Source: Corynebacterium minutissimum (GTDB taxonomy: Bacteria > Actinomycetota > Actinomycetes > Mycobacteriales > Mycobacteriaceae). Taken from it: a stretch of 64,000 bases of DNA. Both the position numbers and the translations under genes were made by a program. Under the pieces are notes generated by a model that was given only the letters and a program-made list of their open reading frames with translations, was not told the DNA's origin and did no database searches. Positions 40,383-50,492 of this stretch are shown piece by piece. Numbering within the stretch: position 1 is the first letter of the stretch; each line of letters opens with the position of its first letter. The DNA is taken from contig NZ_LAYQ01000001.1 in assembly GCF_000988205.1 (NCBI RefSeq), positions 333,416 to 397,415 of the forward strand, in the 5' to 3' direction.

Positions 40383-41668
40383 ATGAAAGCTAAGCATGTC
40401 TGGTGGAGTACTGCGGCCCTCGTCACGGCGGGAGCCGTGGCGGCGACGGCCGCCTTGGGCGTAGAAATCCAGCGCACCTACGATCACCTGGACCACGGCC
40501 AGCCCTATAAACAGGAAGAACCCACAACACTGGTCCAGCCCGTCGAGCCCGGTGATATCGACGCCGCCGCGCTCAAAGCCAGGTTGGATGAGCTAGGCAA
40601 GGACAAGGCTCTAGCCACTTTCGGCGGGCAGATCATCGACACCACCACCCAGGACGTGCTGTGGGAGCGCGAGCCCGCAAAGCCGCTGACCCCGGCCTCC
40701 GCCACCAAGGTCCTCACCCTCGCCGCGGCTACGCTCAAGCTCGACGAAGAAGAGCGCCTGACCACCGAAGTGGTCGCAGGTGAGCACGAGGGCGAGATCG
40801 TTATCAAGGCCGCCGGCGATGTCTGGCTGACGGACGAGCGCCTCGATGAGCTGGCGGAACAGATTCAGCAGAAGATGGATACCGTCACGCGGGTCTCCAT
40901 CGACACGTCCATCTGGGCCGGGCCCGACCAGGCACCGGGCTGGATGATGACAATATTGACGGCGGTTTCGTCGCCCCCATCCAGCCGGCCATGCTCTACG
41001 GTGGGCGCATTGGGGAGAAGACCGGCGACGTTCCGCGCTCCCACGAGCCGGCCCTCGACGTCGCCCGCGCGTTGGCCTCCCGCCTGGGAACCGACAAGGC
41101 GGACACGAGCTCAGCGCCCGAGAACACCGAGGTCATCGCAGCTACAGAATCTGAGCCGTTGGCTTTGCGCGCCCAGGAAGCGGTGAAGGATTCCGATAAC
41201 GTCATGGCGGAGGCCATCGCCCGCGAGCTGGCCGTCAGCCAGGGCGCGGAAGCAAGCTTCGAGGGCGCCACGACAACCATGCTCGACGTGCTTAAAGGCC
41301 ACGGCATCAACGTCAGCGGCATCACCCTCAAAGACGGCTCCGGCCTTTCCCGCGATAACCGCATCCCCGCCGACGTACTCGCCCACATCATGGACCAGGC
41401 CGTGGCTACCGAAGAGCTGCGCCCGCTGCTGGGCTACCTGCCCCTCGCCGGCGGCGAAGGCACGCTCTACCAGCGCTACCCCGATTCGCCGGCCCGCGGC
41501 TTCGTTCGCGCCAAGACCGGCACCCTCACGGGAACCTCCGCGCTGACCGGCACCGCCCAGGGGCAGTCGGGCCGTGTTTACGCCTTCGCCTTCCTGGTCA
41601 ACGACGGCGAAGTCACTTCCGCCCGCCAAGCCCAAGACGCCCTCGCCGCCGCCCTCCATGACTTCTAA
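40383..41668 (+). CDS. dacB: D-alanyl-D-alanine carboxypeptidase, PBP4/DacB type (frameshifted here)
   Basis: An S13-family penicillin-binding protein of about 428 residues that trims peptidoglycan outside the membrane. A signal anchor (WWSTAALVTAGAVAATAAL) is followed by the active site SATK (in LTPASATKVLTLA), SDN (KDSDNVMAEAIA) and KTG (VRAKTGTLTG). The frame breaks at about 40942; one added G restores PGWDDDNIDGGFVAPIQ. The end overlaps tilS by 11 bases. The order ppa-dacB-tilS-hpt is conserved in Corynebacteriales. Confidence 0.88.
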
Positions 41669-42610
41669 GAAACCTTTTTGGCCACGTAAAAGCCCCAGCT
41701 TCTTGGCCTGCCGCGTCGCCGCCCGCGCCGCGCTCGGTGAGCAACCCCGCGCCATCGCGGTGGGCCTGTCCGGCGGGGCTGATTCCTTGGCGCTGACCGC
41801 GGCCCTCGTCGCCGAAGGGCACGACGTCACTGCACTCTGCGTCGACCACGGTTTGCAGGACGGCTCGGCCGCGCAGGCGCGCCGGGCTGCTGAGCAGGCC
41901 CGCGCCTTGGGGGCGGAGGCGGAGGTGTTGCGGGTGGACGTCGGCAAGCAAGGCTCCGTCGAGGCCGAAGCCCGCGCCGCCCGGTACCGTGCCTTCGCGC
42001 CCTGGGGTGAGGTGGCGGTGGCGCATACCGCCGATGACCAGGCCGAAACCCTGCTGCTGGGCGCTCTGCGGGGGAAGGTCGCGGGCATGCGCGAGCGTTC
42101 CGATGTCGAGGGCGTGCGCGTTGTGCGGCCCCTGCTCAGCGTGCGCCGCGCCCAGACCGAGGCCGCCTGTGCGGAGCTGGGGCTGGAGGTCTGGCAGGAC
42201 CCCCAGAACCAGGATGCGTCTTTCCGCCGCGTAGCACTGCGCCGCGAGATTCTCCCGCGCCTGCAGGAGATCGTGGGCGGAGACCCCGTTCCGGCCTTAG
42301 CCAGGCAGCCCACGACGCCGCGCTTGACGACGCCTTCCTCAGCACCCACCCCTCCGCCGACTGCGCCGAGCTGGCCGTTCTCCCCGAACCAAAACGCCGC
42401 CGGGCGATCGCCGCGTGGCTGCGCGAGGAGGGAATAGAGGTTACGCGCGAGGCGGTGCGCGGCATCGATGCCCTGTGCACGCGCTGGCATGGGCAAGGCC
42501 CCGTCGCCGTCCGCAGCGAAAAGAAAGGCACAAGGTTGGAAGTCGCACGCGTTGGTGGCAAACTGTCACTATTGCCTCGGTCAGCAAAGGAGCGCTCACG
42601 TGCACGATAA
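41658..42610 (+). CDS. tilS: tRNA(Ile)-lysidine synthase (frameshifted here)
   Basis: About 317 residues. The PP-loop ATP-binding motif [16 protein letters not shown] is near residue 40, followed by CVDHGLQ and [12 protein letters not shown], the TilS core that puts lysidine on the CAU anticodon so that the tRNA reads AUA. The frame breaks at about 42295; one added C (GCC CTT AGC CAG) continues with [18 protein letters not shown] and ends in the usual substrate-binding tail. TilS is normally essential, which argues that the break is a sequencing error. It overlaps dacB and hpt by 11 bases each. Confidence 0.88.
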
Positions 42611-43187
42611 CCATGATTTAGCCGTCCCCGCCCATCCTTATGGAGAGGACATCAAAAACGTTCTCATCACCGAAGACGATCTTCAGGCGCGCATCCAGGA
42701 AATGGCGGATCGCGTGGCGGAGAAATACCGCAACACCGACGAGGACCTCATCTTGGTCTGCGTGCTCAAGGGCGCGGTTTTCTTCCTGACGGATTTCGCC
42801 CGCAAGCTTGCTATCCCGTCCCAGCTGGAGTTCATGGCGGTGTCCTCCTACGGTAACTCGGCCTCCTCCTCGGGTGTGGTGCGCATTTTGAAGGACTTGG
42901 ACCGCGATATCGAGGGCCGCGATGTGGTCATCGTGGAGGACATCATTGATTCCGGCCTGACTTTGTCGTGGCTTATCCGTAACCTGCAGGGCCGCCAGCC
43001 ACGATCCCTTGAAGTGGTCACCCTGTTGCGCAAGCCAGAGGTGGTTAAGGCAGAGCTTGACCTGTTCGATGTAGGCTTCGATATCCCCAACGAGTTTGTC
43101 GTGGGGTATGGCCTGGATTTTGCCGAGCGCTACCGTGACCTGCCCTATGTAGGTACGCTGCATCCGGCGGTCTACAGCAACGATTAA
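42600..43187 (+). CDS. hpt: Hypoxanthine phosphoribosyltransferase
   Basis: A 195-residue purine-salvage enzyme that makes IMP or GMP from hypoxanthine or guanine and PRPP. The PRPP-binding loop is [17 protein letters not shown], with the flap [12 protein letters not shown] and C-terminal [17 protein letters not shown]. The GTG at 42600 follows AAAGGAG and overlaps the end of tilS; the longer open frame upstream lies in tilS. The tilS-hpt-ftsH order is widely conserved in bacteria. Confidence 0.94.
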   Translation: MHDNHDLAVPAHPYGEDIKNVLITEDDLQARIQEMADRVAEKYRNTDEDLILVCVLKGAVFFLTDFARKLAIPSQLEFMAVSSYGNSASSSGVVRILKDLDRDIEGRDVVIVEDIIDSGLTLSWLIRNLQGRQPRSLEVVTLLRKPEVVKAELDLFDVGFDIPNEFVVGYGLDFAERYRDLPYVGTLHPAVYSND

Positions 43188-43235
43188 TCTTTATTCTTGT
43201 CCGGCGCTTTAAGCCGCAATTGTGCAAGGTAGTTA

Positions 43236-45692
43236 ATGAAAAACAAGAACATCATCCGCTACGGCTCCATCGCGGGCCTGGTTCTCATCCTGCTGTACGC
43301 ATTCACGTTCTTTACCAACGATGCCCGCAGCTTCAAGCAGGTGGACACTTCGGTGGCCATGGAGCAGCTGACCTCCAAGAACGTCGAGGAAGCGCAGATC
43401 GACGACCGCGAGCAGCAACTGCGCCTCAAGCTCAAGAAGCCGGTGACGGTGGAAGAGCAGGAGGGCATCGAGGAGGTCATTGCCAAGTACCCGGCACGCG
43501 CCTCCGAGCAGGTCTTTAACGCGGTCAAGGACTCCGGTGCTGAGAAGTACCAAACGAAGGTCACGCAGGATTCCTTCATCGGCTCGATGATTAGCTTCCT
43601 GTTGCCGATGCTGCTGCTCTTCGCGCTGTTGTTCTGGATGATGTCGCGCATGCAGCAGGGCGCTGGCGGCATGTTTGGCATTGGCGGCTCCAAGGCCAAG
43701 GAGCTGACCAAGGATATGCCGACCAACACCTTCGCGGATGTGGCCGGTGCGGACGAGGCCGTGGATGAGCTGCAGGAAATCAAGGACTTCCTCGATGATC
43801 CGGAGCGCTACCACGCCCTCGGCGCGAAGATCCCGCGCGGCGTACTTCTCTACGGCCCGCCGGGCACCGGTAAGACCTTGCTGGCCCGTGCCGTGGCGGG
43901 CGAGGCCGGTGTGCCCTTCTACTCCATTTCTGGCTCCGACTTCGTGGAGATGTTCGTCGGCGTCGGTGCCTCCCGCGTGCGCGACCTGTTCAAGCAGGCG
44001 AAGGAAAATAGCCCGTGCATCATCTTCGTTGATGAGATTGATGCCGTGGGCCGCCAGCGCGGCTCCGGTACCGGCGGTGGACACGATGAGCGCGAGCAGA
44101 CCCTCAACCAGCTGCTCGTGGAGATGGACGGCTTCGGTGACCGCGAGGGTGTTATCCTCATCGCGGCCACCAACCGTCCCGACATCCTGGACCCGGCGCT
44201 GCTGCGCCCGGGCCGCTTCGACCGCCAAATCCCGGTCACCAACCCGGACCTGGCCGGCCGCGAGCAGATTCTGCGCGTGCATGCCAAGGACAAGCCGCTG
44301 GCCAAGGAAGTCGACGTGGCTCAGTTGGCCAAGCGCACCGCCGGCATGTCCGGCGCGGACCTGGCCAACGTGCTCAACGAGGCCGCCCTGCTCACCGCCC
44401 GCATCGGCGGCAACGTCATTACCTATGATGCGCTGGAAGAGGCTACCGACCGCGTCGTCGGCGGCCCGCGCCGCCAGGGCAAGATCATTTCCGAGCATGA
44501 AAAGAAGGTCACCGCCTACCACGAGGGCGGTCATACCTTGGCCGCCTGGGCGCTCAAGGACATTGAGCGCGTCTACAAGGTCACCATCCTGGCCCGCGGC
44601 CGCACCGGCGGCCACGCCATGACCGCGCAGGAAGATGACAAGGGCATGTATACCCGCGATGAGCTCTTCGCGCGCCTCGTCTTCGCCATGGGTGGCCGTG
44701 CCGCTGAGGAGCTGGTCTTCGGCGCACCGACCACCGGTGCTTCCTCCGATATCGAGCACGCCACCAAGATTGCGCGGTCCATGCTTACTGAGTACGGCTT
44801 CTCGCCGGATCTAGGCACCGTCAAGTACGGCAAGGAGCAGGGCGATCCCTTCAGCCAGATGGGTGGCGGCGGGACCATCGACTACTCCGATGCCATTGCC
44901 GCCAAGATTGATGAGCAGATGGCTTACCTCTTGGACCGCGCGCACCAGCAGGCCTATGACATCCTGTCCGAGCACCGCGACTACCTGGATAAGCTCGCCG
45001 AGATGCTCTTGGAGAAGGAAACCCTGCGCCGCCCGGACCTCGAGGGCATCTTCGAGGGCATCGAGCCGCGCGAGGCTTTCGACGTCTTCCCGAACGAGGA
45101 CGCTCGCTTCCCGCGCCAGGCCGGCCGCGAGCCGGTAAAGACCCCGGTCGAACTTGCCCAGGAGCGCGGCGAGGAGCTGCCGAAGCGCATGACGCTTCTC
45201 GACGCCTCCCGTGCCGCCCGCGAGCGCCGCCACGCGGAGCTCGAACGCGCGAAGGAAAACGGTGACGAGGCCGCCGCCGCGACATCGGAGGCGCCGGTCG
45301 AGGAGATTGGCTTCAGCTTCGGCCAGCATGCAGGTGATTATGTGGACCCGGAGAAGGGCAATACCTTCTTCGGGGAATCCGATATCACCGAACCCACCGG
45401 CCGCGAGCTCAGCGAGGACCGTGCTGAAAGCGATGGGGCGCAGGAGGAGACCGTGGCCCCAGAACAGGCAGGCCCCAGCCACGAGGACACCCAAGAGATT
45501 CCACGTGTGCCGGATGCCGCCGCATCGCAGCCAGAATCCCAGCCGCAACCAGAACCCCAGCCGCAGCCGCGCGAACCGGAACGCCGCGGCCGCCACGCTA
45601 AGCCGGAGGAGCACGCCTGGGGCGCGCCCGGCTGGGGAGAACATGAACACCGCAACAACCCGTACAAGGATGGCGACACCAATGAGCGATAA
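43236..45692 (+). CDS. ftsH: ATP-dependent zinc metalloprotease FtsH
   Basis: An 818-residue membrane-bound AAA protease that degrades misfolded and regulatory membrane proteins. Two N-terminal helices ([13 protein letters not shown] and [16 protein letters not shown]) flank a periplasmic-type domain. The AAA module has Walker A GPPGTGKT near residue 210, [12 protein letters not shown] and RPGRFDRQI, and the protease zinc site is HEGGH near residue 430. The C-terminal 200 residues are a Pro/Gln/Glu-rich low-complexity tail, longer than in E. coli but usual for actinobacteria. It overlaps folE by 11 bases. Confidence 0.96.
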   Translation: MKNKNIIRYGSIAGLVLILLYAFTFFTNDARSFKQVDTSVAMEQLTSKNVEEAQIDDREQQLRLKLKKPVTVEEQEGIEEVIAKYPARASEQVFNAVKDSGAEKYQTKVTQDSFIGSMISFLLPMLLLFALLFWMMSRMQQGAGGMFGIGGSKAKELTKDMPTNTFADVAGADEAVDELQEIKDFLDDPERYHALGAKIPRGVLLYGPPGTGKTLLARAVAGEAGVPFYSISGSDFVEMFVGVGASRVRDLFKQAKENSPCIIFVDEIDAVGRQRGSGTGGGHDEREQTLNQLLVEMDGFGDREGVILIAATNRPDILDPALLRPGRFDRQIPVTNPDLAGREQILRVHAKDKPLAKEVDVAQLAKRTAGMSGADLANVLNEAALLTARIGGNVITYDALEEATDRVVGGPRRQGKIISEHEKKVTAYHEGGHTLAAWALKDIERVYKVTILARGRTGGHAMTAQEDDKGMYTRDELFARLVFAMGGRAAEELVFGAPTTGASSDIEHATKIARSMLTEYGFSPDLGTVKYGKEQGDPFSQMGGGGTIDYSDAIAAKIDEQMAYLLDRAHQQAYDILSEHRDYLDKLAEMLLEKETLRRPDLEGIFEGIEPREAFDVFPNEDARFPRQAGREPVKTPVELAQERGEELPKRMTLLDASRAARERRHAELERAKENGDEAAAATSEAPVEEIGFSFGQHAGDYVDPEKGNTFFGESDITEPTGRELSEDRAESDGAQEETVAPEQAGPSHEDTQEIPRVPDAAASQPESQPQPEPQPQPREPERRGRHAKPEEHAWGAPGWGEHEHRNNPYKDGDTNER

Positions 45693-46272
45693 CATCCCGG
45701 CGCAGCGCGACTTCGACCACGAGCGCGCCGAAGCAGCCATCCGCGAGCTGCTCATCGCAGTGGGCGAGGACCCCGACCGCGAGGGCCTGCGCGAGACCCC
45801 GGCCCGCGTGGCCCGCGCCTATGCCGAGGTCTTCGCAGGTCTCCACCAGGACCCGACTGAGGTCCTGCACAAGACCTTTGCCGAGGAGCACCAAGAGCTC
45901 GTCCTCGTGCGCGATATCCCCATCTATTCCACCTGCGAGCACCACCTCGTGCCCTTCTACGGCACGGCGCACATCGGCTATATCCCTGGCTCCGACGGCC
46001 ACGTCACCGGCCTGTCCAAGCTGGCTCGCCTGGCGGACATGTACGCAAAGCGCCCGCAGGTCCAGGAGCGCCTCACCAGCCAGATCGCCGATGCGCTGGT
46101 GGAGGTCCTCCACGCGCAGTCCGTCATCGTCGTCATCGAGTGCGAGCACCTGTGCATGGCCATGCGCGGTATCCGCAAGCCGGGGGCGACCACGACGACA
46201 TCCGCGGTGCGCGGCGGATTCAAGAAGAATGCGGCCTCCCGCGCGGAGGTCATGAGCCTGATTAGGAGCTAG
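45682..46272 (+). CDS. folE: GTP cyclohydrolase I
   Basis: A 196-residue enzyme that makes dihydroneopterin triphosphate from GTP, the first step of folate synthesis. It has the zinc-binding [13 protein letters not shown] and [13 protein letters not shown], and the substrate-binding GLSKLARL. The ATG at 45682 lies inside the ftsH end and gives [17 protein letters not shown]; the longer open frame upstream reads through ftsH in another frame. First gene of the fol cluster. Confidence 0.95.
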   Translation: MSDNIPAQRDFDHERAEAAIRELLIAVGEDPDREGLRETPARVARAYAEVFAGLHQDPTEVLHKTFAEEHQELVLVRDIPIYSTCEHHLVPFYGTAHIGYIPGSDGHVTGLSKLARLADMYAKRPQVQERLTSQIADALVEVLHAQSVIVVIECEHLCMAMRGIRKPGATTTTSAVRGGFKKNAASRAEVMSLIRS

Positions 46273-46277
46273 CAGCA

Positions 46278-47207
46278 ATGGCAGTCAGTGATCTCACCGT
46301 TCCCGGCCGCACGCTGGTCATGGGCATCGTCAATGTCACCGAGGACTCCTTCTCCGACGGCGGGCGCTGGATCAACATCGACGATGCACTTACCCACGCC
46401 CGCCACCTTGTCGCCTGCGGCGCGGACATGATCGATGTCGGCGGTGAGTCCACCCGCCCGGGTGCGGTGCGCGTGGCTGCCGAGGAGGAAGAACGCCGCG
46501 TCGTGCCCGTCATCAAGGCGCTGCGCGAGGAGGGGATTAAGACCTCGGTGGACACGATGCGGGCCTCGGTTGCTCAAGCCGCTGCGGAGGCCGGCGTGGA
46601 CATGATCAATGACGTCTCCGGTGGTGCGGCCGACCCGGACATGTACCGCACCATGGCCGAAACCGGCCTGCCGGTCTGCCTCATGCACTGGCGCACCGTC
46701 CAGTTCGGCTCGGCCGCCGGTGTGGCCGACCATGGCGGGGATGTGGTGCGCGATGTCCACGAGTCCCTGGCGAAGCTCGCTGATAACGCCCTGCAGGCCG
46801 GTGTTAGCCACGACAATATCGTCGTGGATCCGGGCCTGGGTTTTGCCAAGTCCCCGCAGGATAACTGGGCTTTGCTCAAGGCTCTGCCGGAGTTCCTCCA
46901 GGGCGAGTTCCCGCTGTTGGTGGGCGCGTCCCGCAAGCGCTTCCTCGCCGCCATCCGGGAAGATCGCGGCGCCGAGTCCAGCCCGCTGCTCGCGGACCCG
47001 GCCACCGCGGCCGTCACCGCCATCTCTGCGCAGATGGGTGCGTGGGGCGTGCGCGTGCACGAGGTGGAAGTCTCGCGCGATGCCGTGGATGTCGCCGCGG
47101 CCTGGAACGCGGGCGCGGCCTACACCGGCGGCGCGCATGCCTCCGGCAGCTACGCCAACGGCGCGGACGGCGGAACAGTGGTGTCCACTTCTTTGGGAAA
47201 GGCATAA
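46278..47207 (+). CDS. folP: Dihydropteroate synthase
   Basis: A 309-residue TIM-barrel enzyme that joins p-aminobenzoate to dihydropterin pyrophosphate; target of sulfonamides. It has the signatures MGIVNVTEDSFSDGG and MIDVGGESTRPGA, then NDVSGGA, VDPGLGFAKSPQDNW and GASRKRFL. A Gly/Ala/Ser-rich C-terminal tail of about 30 residues follows the barrel. It is five bases after folE and three bases before folB, inside the folate operon. Confidence 0.95.
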   Translation: MAVSDLTVPGRTLVMGIVNVTEDSFSDGGRWINIDDALTHARHLVACGADMIDVGGESTRPGAVRVAAEEEERRVVPVIKALREEGIKTSVDTMRASVAQAAAEAGVDMINDVSGGAADPDMYRTMAETGLPVCLMHWRTVQFGSAAGVADHGGDVVRDVHESLAKLADNALQAGVSHDNIVVDPGLGFAKSPQDNWALLKALPEFLQGEFPLLVGASRKRFLAAIREDRGAESSPLLADPATAAVTAISAQMGAWGVRVHEVEVSRDAVDVAAAWNAGAAYTGGAHASGSYANGADGGTVVSTSLGKA

Positions 47208-47210
47208 AAC

Positions 47211-47582
47211 ATGGCGGATCGCATTGAACTCACCGGCCTGGAGTGCTTTGGCTACCACGGCGTCTTCGAGGAAGAGAAGAAGACGGGGCAGCCCTTCATC
47301 GTGGATATCACCTGTTGGTTGGACACCGCGGGAATCGGGGATGACCTGTCCCGCACGGTGAATTACGCCGAGCTTGCCGACGTCGCCGCGGACATCGTCG
47401 AGGGCCCCTCCCGGGACCTTATCGAGACGGTGGCTGAGGAGGTCGCCGAGACCGCGATGCAGCGCTTCGGGATTCTCCATGCCATCGAGGTGACCATCCA
47501 CAAGCCGAAGGCGCCCATCCCGCGCACCTTCGCGGACGTGGCAGTCGTGGCCCGCCGCTCCCGAAAGAGGATGGCAGGCTAA
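47211..47582 (+). CDS. folB: Dihydroneopterin aldolase
   Basis: A 123-residue enzyme that cleaves dihydroneopterin to hydroxymethyl-dihydropterin and glycolaldehyde. It has the family start DRIELTGLECFGYHGVFEEE with the conserved Tyr-His-Gly, NYAELADVAADIVEGPSRDL, and VTIHKPKAPIP with the catalytic Lys. Its stop overlaps the folK ATG by one base (TAATG). Confidence 0.94.
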   Translation: MADRIELTGLECFGYHGVFEEEKKTGQPFIVDITCWLDTAGIGDDLSRTVNYAELADVAADIVEGPSRDLIETVAEEVAETAMQRFGILHAIEVTIHKPKAPIPRTFADVAVVARRSRKRMAG

Positions 47583-48055
47583 TGCGCGCCGTGCTGTCTA
47601 TCGGCTCCAACATGGAAGACCGCTGCGCGCTGCTGCAGACCGTCTTTGACGAGTTTGCTGAGGAGACCGTCGCTGCCTCTCCAGTCTTTGCCACCCCGCC
47701 GTGGGGCGTGACCGACCAAGATGAATTCCTCAACGCGGTGCTCATCGTGGACGTGGACTGCACCCCGCTGGAGCTGCTACGCCGTGGCCAGAAGCTGGAG
47801 GAGGCCGCTGAGCGTGTGCGGGTGCGGCACTGGGGTCCTCGCACCCTGGACGTGGACGTCGTGCAGATAGACGGCGTGACCTCCGAAGATCCGGAACTTA
47901 TTCTGCCGCATCCTTATGCTCACGAGCGGGCCTTCGTGCTCGTGCCGTGGTTGGCCGCGGATGAGCACGCGGAGCTCAACGGCACCCCGGTGCGCGAGCT
48001 CATCGCCGACCTCGATGAGGACGAGGTCGCTGCGGTGAAGGAACTGGGGGAGTAA
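47582..48055 (+). CDS. folK: Hydroxymethyl-dihydropterin pyrophosphokinase
   Basis: A 157-residue HPPK that transfers pyrophosphate from ATP to hydroxymethyl-dihydropterin, giving the FolP substrate. It starts VLSIGSNMEDR, with VFATPPWGVTDQDEFLNAV in the middle, and has the signature RHWGPRTLDVDVVQ followed by LPHPYAHERAFVLVPW. One-base overlaps link it to folB and to the DUF3180 gene. Confidence 0.94.
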   Translation: MRAVLSIGSNMEDRCALLQTVFDEFAEETVAASPVFATPPWGVTDQDEFLNAVLIVDVDCTPLELLRRGQKLEEAAERVRVRHWGPRTLDVDVVQIDGVTSEDPELILPHPYAHERAFVLVPWLAADEHAELNGTPVRELIADLDEDEVAAVKELGE

Positions 48056-48528
48056 TGACGAGGACGTCGATTGGCGCGCTTGTCGGCACCGCCCTCTTCG
48101 TGGCTGCGGCGGCTGCCATCCTCACCACCCGCTTTTATGGCTCCATGCTGGCCATTCCGGCAACCGTATCGATTTCTCTGTGGGCTATGGCGCTGGTGTG
48201 CGTGCTGTTGACGCTCAAGGTGCGCGGTGCCAAGGAGGACGAGCACGGTATCGGCCTGGATAACTCGCAGCTCAATCCCATGACCATCGCGCAATTCCTG
48301 CTTGTCGGCAAAGCCTCGGCGTGGACCGGGGCCATCGTGGGCGGGGCCTATGCTGGCATGGCGGTCTACGTGGTGCCGCGCGCCGGTGAGCTCGTCGCTG
48401 CGGCTGGTGACCTGGCCGGGGTGGTGTCTTCGGCGCTGGGCGGTGCCGCGATGTGTGTTGCCGGAGTGGTGTTGGAGCGACACTGCGAGGTGCCACCTCC
48501 AACTGATGGGGCACAAGCGGTAAGTTAG
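48055..48528 (+). CDS. DUF3180 membrane protein
   Basis: A 157-residue protein with four hydrophobic helices: two near the N-terminus (LVGTALFVAAAAAILTT and ATVSISLWAMALVCVLLTL) and two after a charged loop (ASAWTGAIVGGAYAGMAVYV, SALGGAAMCVAGVVLE). It matches the DUF3180 family, always found after folK in Corynebacteriales (Rv3605c type). No function is known; its place in the folate operon may be historical rather than functional. Confidence 0.85.
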   Translation: MTRTSIGALVGTALFVAAAAAILTTRFYGSMLAIPATVSISLWAMALVCVLLTLKVRGAKEDEHGIGLDNSQLNPMTIAQFLLVGKASAWTGAIVGGAYAGMAVYVVPRAGELVAAAGDLAGVVSSALGGAAMCVAGVVLERHCEVPPPTDGAQAVS

Positions 48529-49814
48529 TGGGCATGACGAGCCCGCACCACGCCCCTGATCCCCAGTACGAGTCGGCCCCGGATGATCGCCCGACCACCC
48601 AGTTTTCTGCGCAGCCGGACTCTCAGCCACCGACAACGGCGGAGTCTTCCCAGGACGGTTCGAAGACGGATGCTGGTTCTATTGGGCTTATCATCCTCGT
48701 CATCCTCGCGGTCATCGCCAGCCTGGTCATGCTGATTTCGGGTTCGGCGAACGCACTGAAGATTGCTCTGCTGGCTGCCCTGTGGGCCGCGGTGCTCGGC
48801 TTTTTCCTGGTGGTGCGCTACCGCCGCCAGGCACACGAGGCCAAGGAGCTTCTGGCGGTGGAGCGCGCCCATGCCGCCTCCACCTTGACGGCTTCCGGTG
48901 CTTCGAGCGCGGATAACAGCAAGGTCTTGGCAGAGATCCGCTCGGAGCTGGAAGCCATCCGCACCCAGATCGAGGAGATCTCCGGGCGCGAGTGGGTCTA
49001 CGAGCCTGCCGCCCTGTATGCGGAGGCTCGCCGCATCCAGGAGCTGGAACGCAAGGCTGGCGGCGCCAGCGTGGATGAGCGCGGCGATGCCCCCAACGTG
49101 AACTTCACCCAGAAGTCCGGCGGCGCGCCGTCTGCCGACGCCGTGGCAGGCCGCCTCGGCTCGCAGCCGACCCACCCGGTGAGCAACCCGCTGGACAACC
49201 TGTTGGCGGATAATGCCCGTGCCAACACCCAGCAGCCGGCGGCGAAGCCAGCCGCGAAGCCTACTCAGCAACCCACTCCGAAGCCAGCCGAGCAGTCTGC
49301 CGCGAAACCCGCGGAGCAGCCCGCGGATCAGCAGGGCACCCGCCCGGCACCATCCCCGTTCGGCGCACCGCAGCCGTCGCAGGGCCGTCCTCCGGCGTTT
49401 CGCCCTATGGGAGCACCGCAGCCTCAGCCTCAGCCAAAGGCCGACAAGCCCCAGCCCAAGGATGACAAGCCACAGGCAAAGGCAGAGAAGCCGCAGGCGC
49501 GCACCGAGCAGAAGCCGCAGCAGTCGAAGCCCCAGACTCGGTCGCAGCAGAAGGCGCCGGAGTTCAAGACCGATAGCTTCCAGGCCGTGCAGTGGAACCA
49601 GGGTGCTGCGGGTGCGCAGCACGTCAAGGAGGATGCTAGCCCCGCGCAGCAGCCGCACCACCGCCACCGCAAGCCGGAAGCAGATACCGCACAGCCCGAC
49701 ACCCGTGGCCGCCGTCGTAGCGATGAACACCGCGAGGGCGCGGTCTCCGTGGCTGAACTCATGGCGCGTAGCAAGCGCCGGAAAGAACAGCAGAACAAGG
49801 ACGTGAAGAAGTAG
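48528..49814 (+). CDS. Membrane protein with long Pro/Gln/Lys-rich tail
   Basis: A 428-residue protein: a short polar N-terminus, two hydrophobic helices (LIILVILAVIASLVMLIS and LLAALWAAVLGFFLVVRY), a coiled-coil-like segment (LAEIRSELEAIRTQIEEIS) and about 230 residues of low-complexity sequence rich in Pro, Ala, Gln and Lys, with a basic end (MARSKRRKEQQNKDVKK). It corresponds in position to Rv3604c. The start is GTG 48528 overlapping the previous stop, or ATG 48534. The function is unknown; the tail looks disordered and cytoplasmic. Confidence 0.82.
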   Translation: MGMTSPHHAPDPQYESAPDDRPTTQFSAQPDSQPPTTAESSQDGSKTDAGSIGLIILVILAVIASLVMLISGSANALKIALLAALWAAVLGFFLVVRYRRQAHEAKELLAVERAHAASTLTASGASSADNSKVLAEIRSELEAIRTQIEEISGREWVYEPAALYAEARRIQELERKAGGASVDERGDAPNVNFTQKSGGAPSADAVAGRLGSQPTHPVSNPLDNLLADNARANTQQPAAKPAAKPTQQPTPKPAEQSAAKPAEQPADQQGTRPAPSPFGAPQPSQGRPPAFRPMGAPQPQPQPKADKPQPKDDKPQAKAEKPQARTEQKPQQSKPQTRSQQKAPEFKTDSFQAVQWNQGAAGAQHVKEDASPAQQPHHRHRKPEADTAQPDTRGRRRSDEHREGAVSVAELMARSKRRKEQQNKDVKK

Positions 49815-50492
49815 ATGTCTGCTCCGCGCATGCGAGTGGCGGTCTGGGGTAATTCCCGAGCCGGCATTAACTTCGCCCTCCGTCTGGAGATGGCTGGCCA
49901 CACCATTGAGAAGCTTGAGGACCCCGCCCAGCTGGACCGCTTCGATGCGCTGATTCTCGCCGCGACGGCGAGGGAGCTGGAGGGGGCAGTGGGGGACGTC
50001 GAAAAGCACGTGCGCCCCAAGCAAATCGTCATCCACACCTCATTGCTGGCTGGGGTGGAAGCCCTTGATGAGCTGGAAACGCGCGGGTGCCTGACGATTG
50101 CCGCAGCTCCCCTGGGCGACTCCTACGCGGTGGGCACCCTCGATGAGGTGGCGGAGACCGTCATTGGGTTGCTGCTCTCGGAGATTCACCAAACTGCAGA
50201 AACGGTGCCGGCGGCACAACGTGCCGAGCGAGCCGCGCGGTTGTACTACGCGGAGATGCTCGGTGAACTCAGCGCGTGGGCGGCGCTTAAGGCGGGGATT
50301 ATCGAAGATTTTATGGGCAGTTCCTTCGACCTTGACGCTGGCGACATCATCGATGCTTACCCCGCCGCCGTGGAGCTGGGCATGGCGCGCAACTACCGCG
50401 ACGTCGCCCGCATGGTGGGTGAGAAGAAGAACATGGAAGAACTGGAACTGTGGGCAGTAAGAAAGGAAGCGCCGTGGCAGAGCAACTCCTAG
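49815..50492 (+). CDS. Rossmann-fold NAD(P)-binding protein (Rv3603c-like)
   Basis: A 225-residue protein starting with a dinucleotide-binding fold (MRVAVWGNSRAGINFALRLE, a GxSxxG variant) and a helical C-terminal half (AALKAGIIEDFMGSSFDL, PAAVELGMARNYRDVARMVG) like 6-phosphogluconate-dehydrogenase-type or DUF2520 proteins. It directly precedes and overlaps the panC gene, as Rv3603c precedes panC in mycobacteria, so a link to pantothenate synthesis is possible. The reaction is unknown. Confidence 0.75.
   Translation: MSAPRMRVAVWGNSRAGINFALRLEMAGHTIEKLEDPAQLDRFDALILAATARELEGAVGDVEKHVRPKQIVIHTSLLAGVEALDELETRGCLTIAAAPLGDSYAVGTLDEVAETVIGLLLSEIHQTAETVPAAQRAERAARLYYAEMLGELSAWAALKAGIIEDFMGSSFDLDAGDIIDAYPAAVELGMARNYRDVARMVGEKKNMEELELWAVRKEAPWQSNS

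Noticed and set aside
43233-44759. A 508-codon open frame opposite ftsH
   Set aside because: Antisense shadow of the strongly conserved AAA domain; no motifs of its own.
48525-50036. A 503-codon Arg/Leu-rich open frame opposite the proline-rich membrane protein
   Set aside because: The reverse complement of a Pro/Gln/Lys-rich low-complexity gene; not a protein-like composition.
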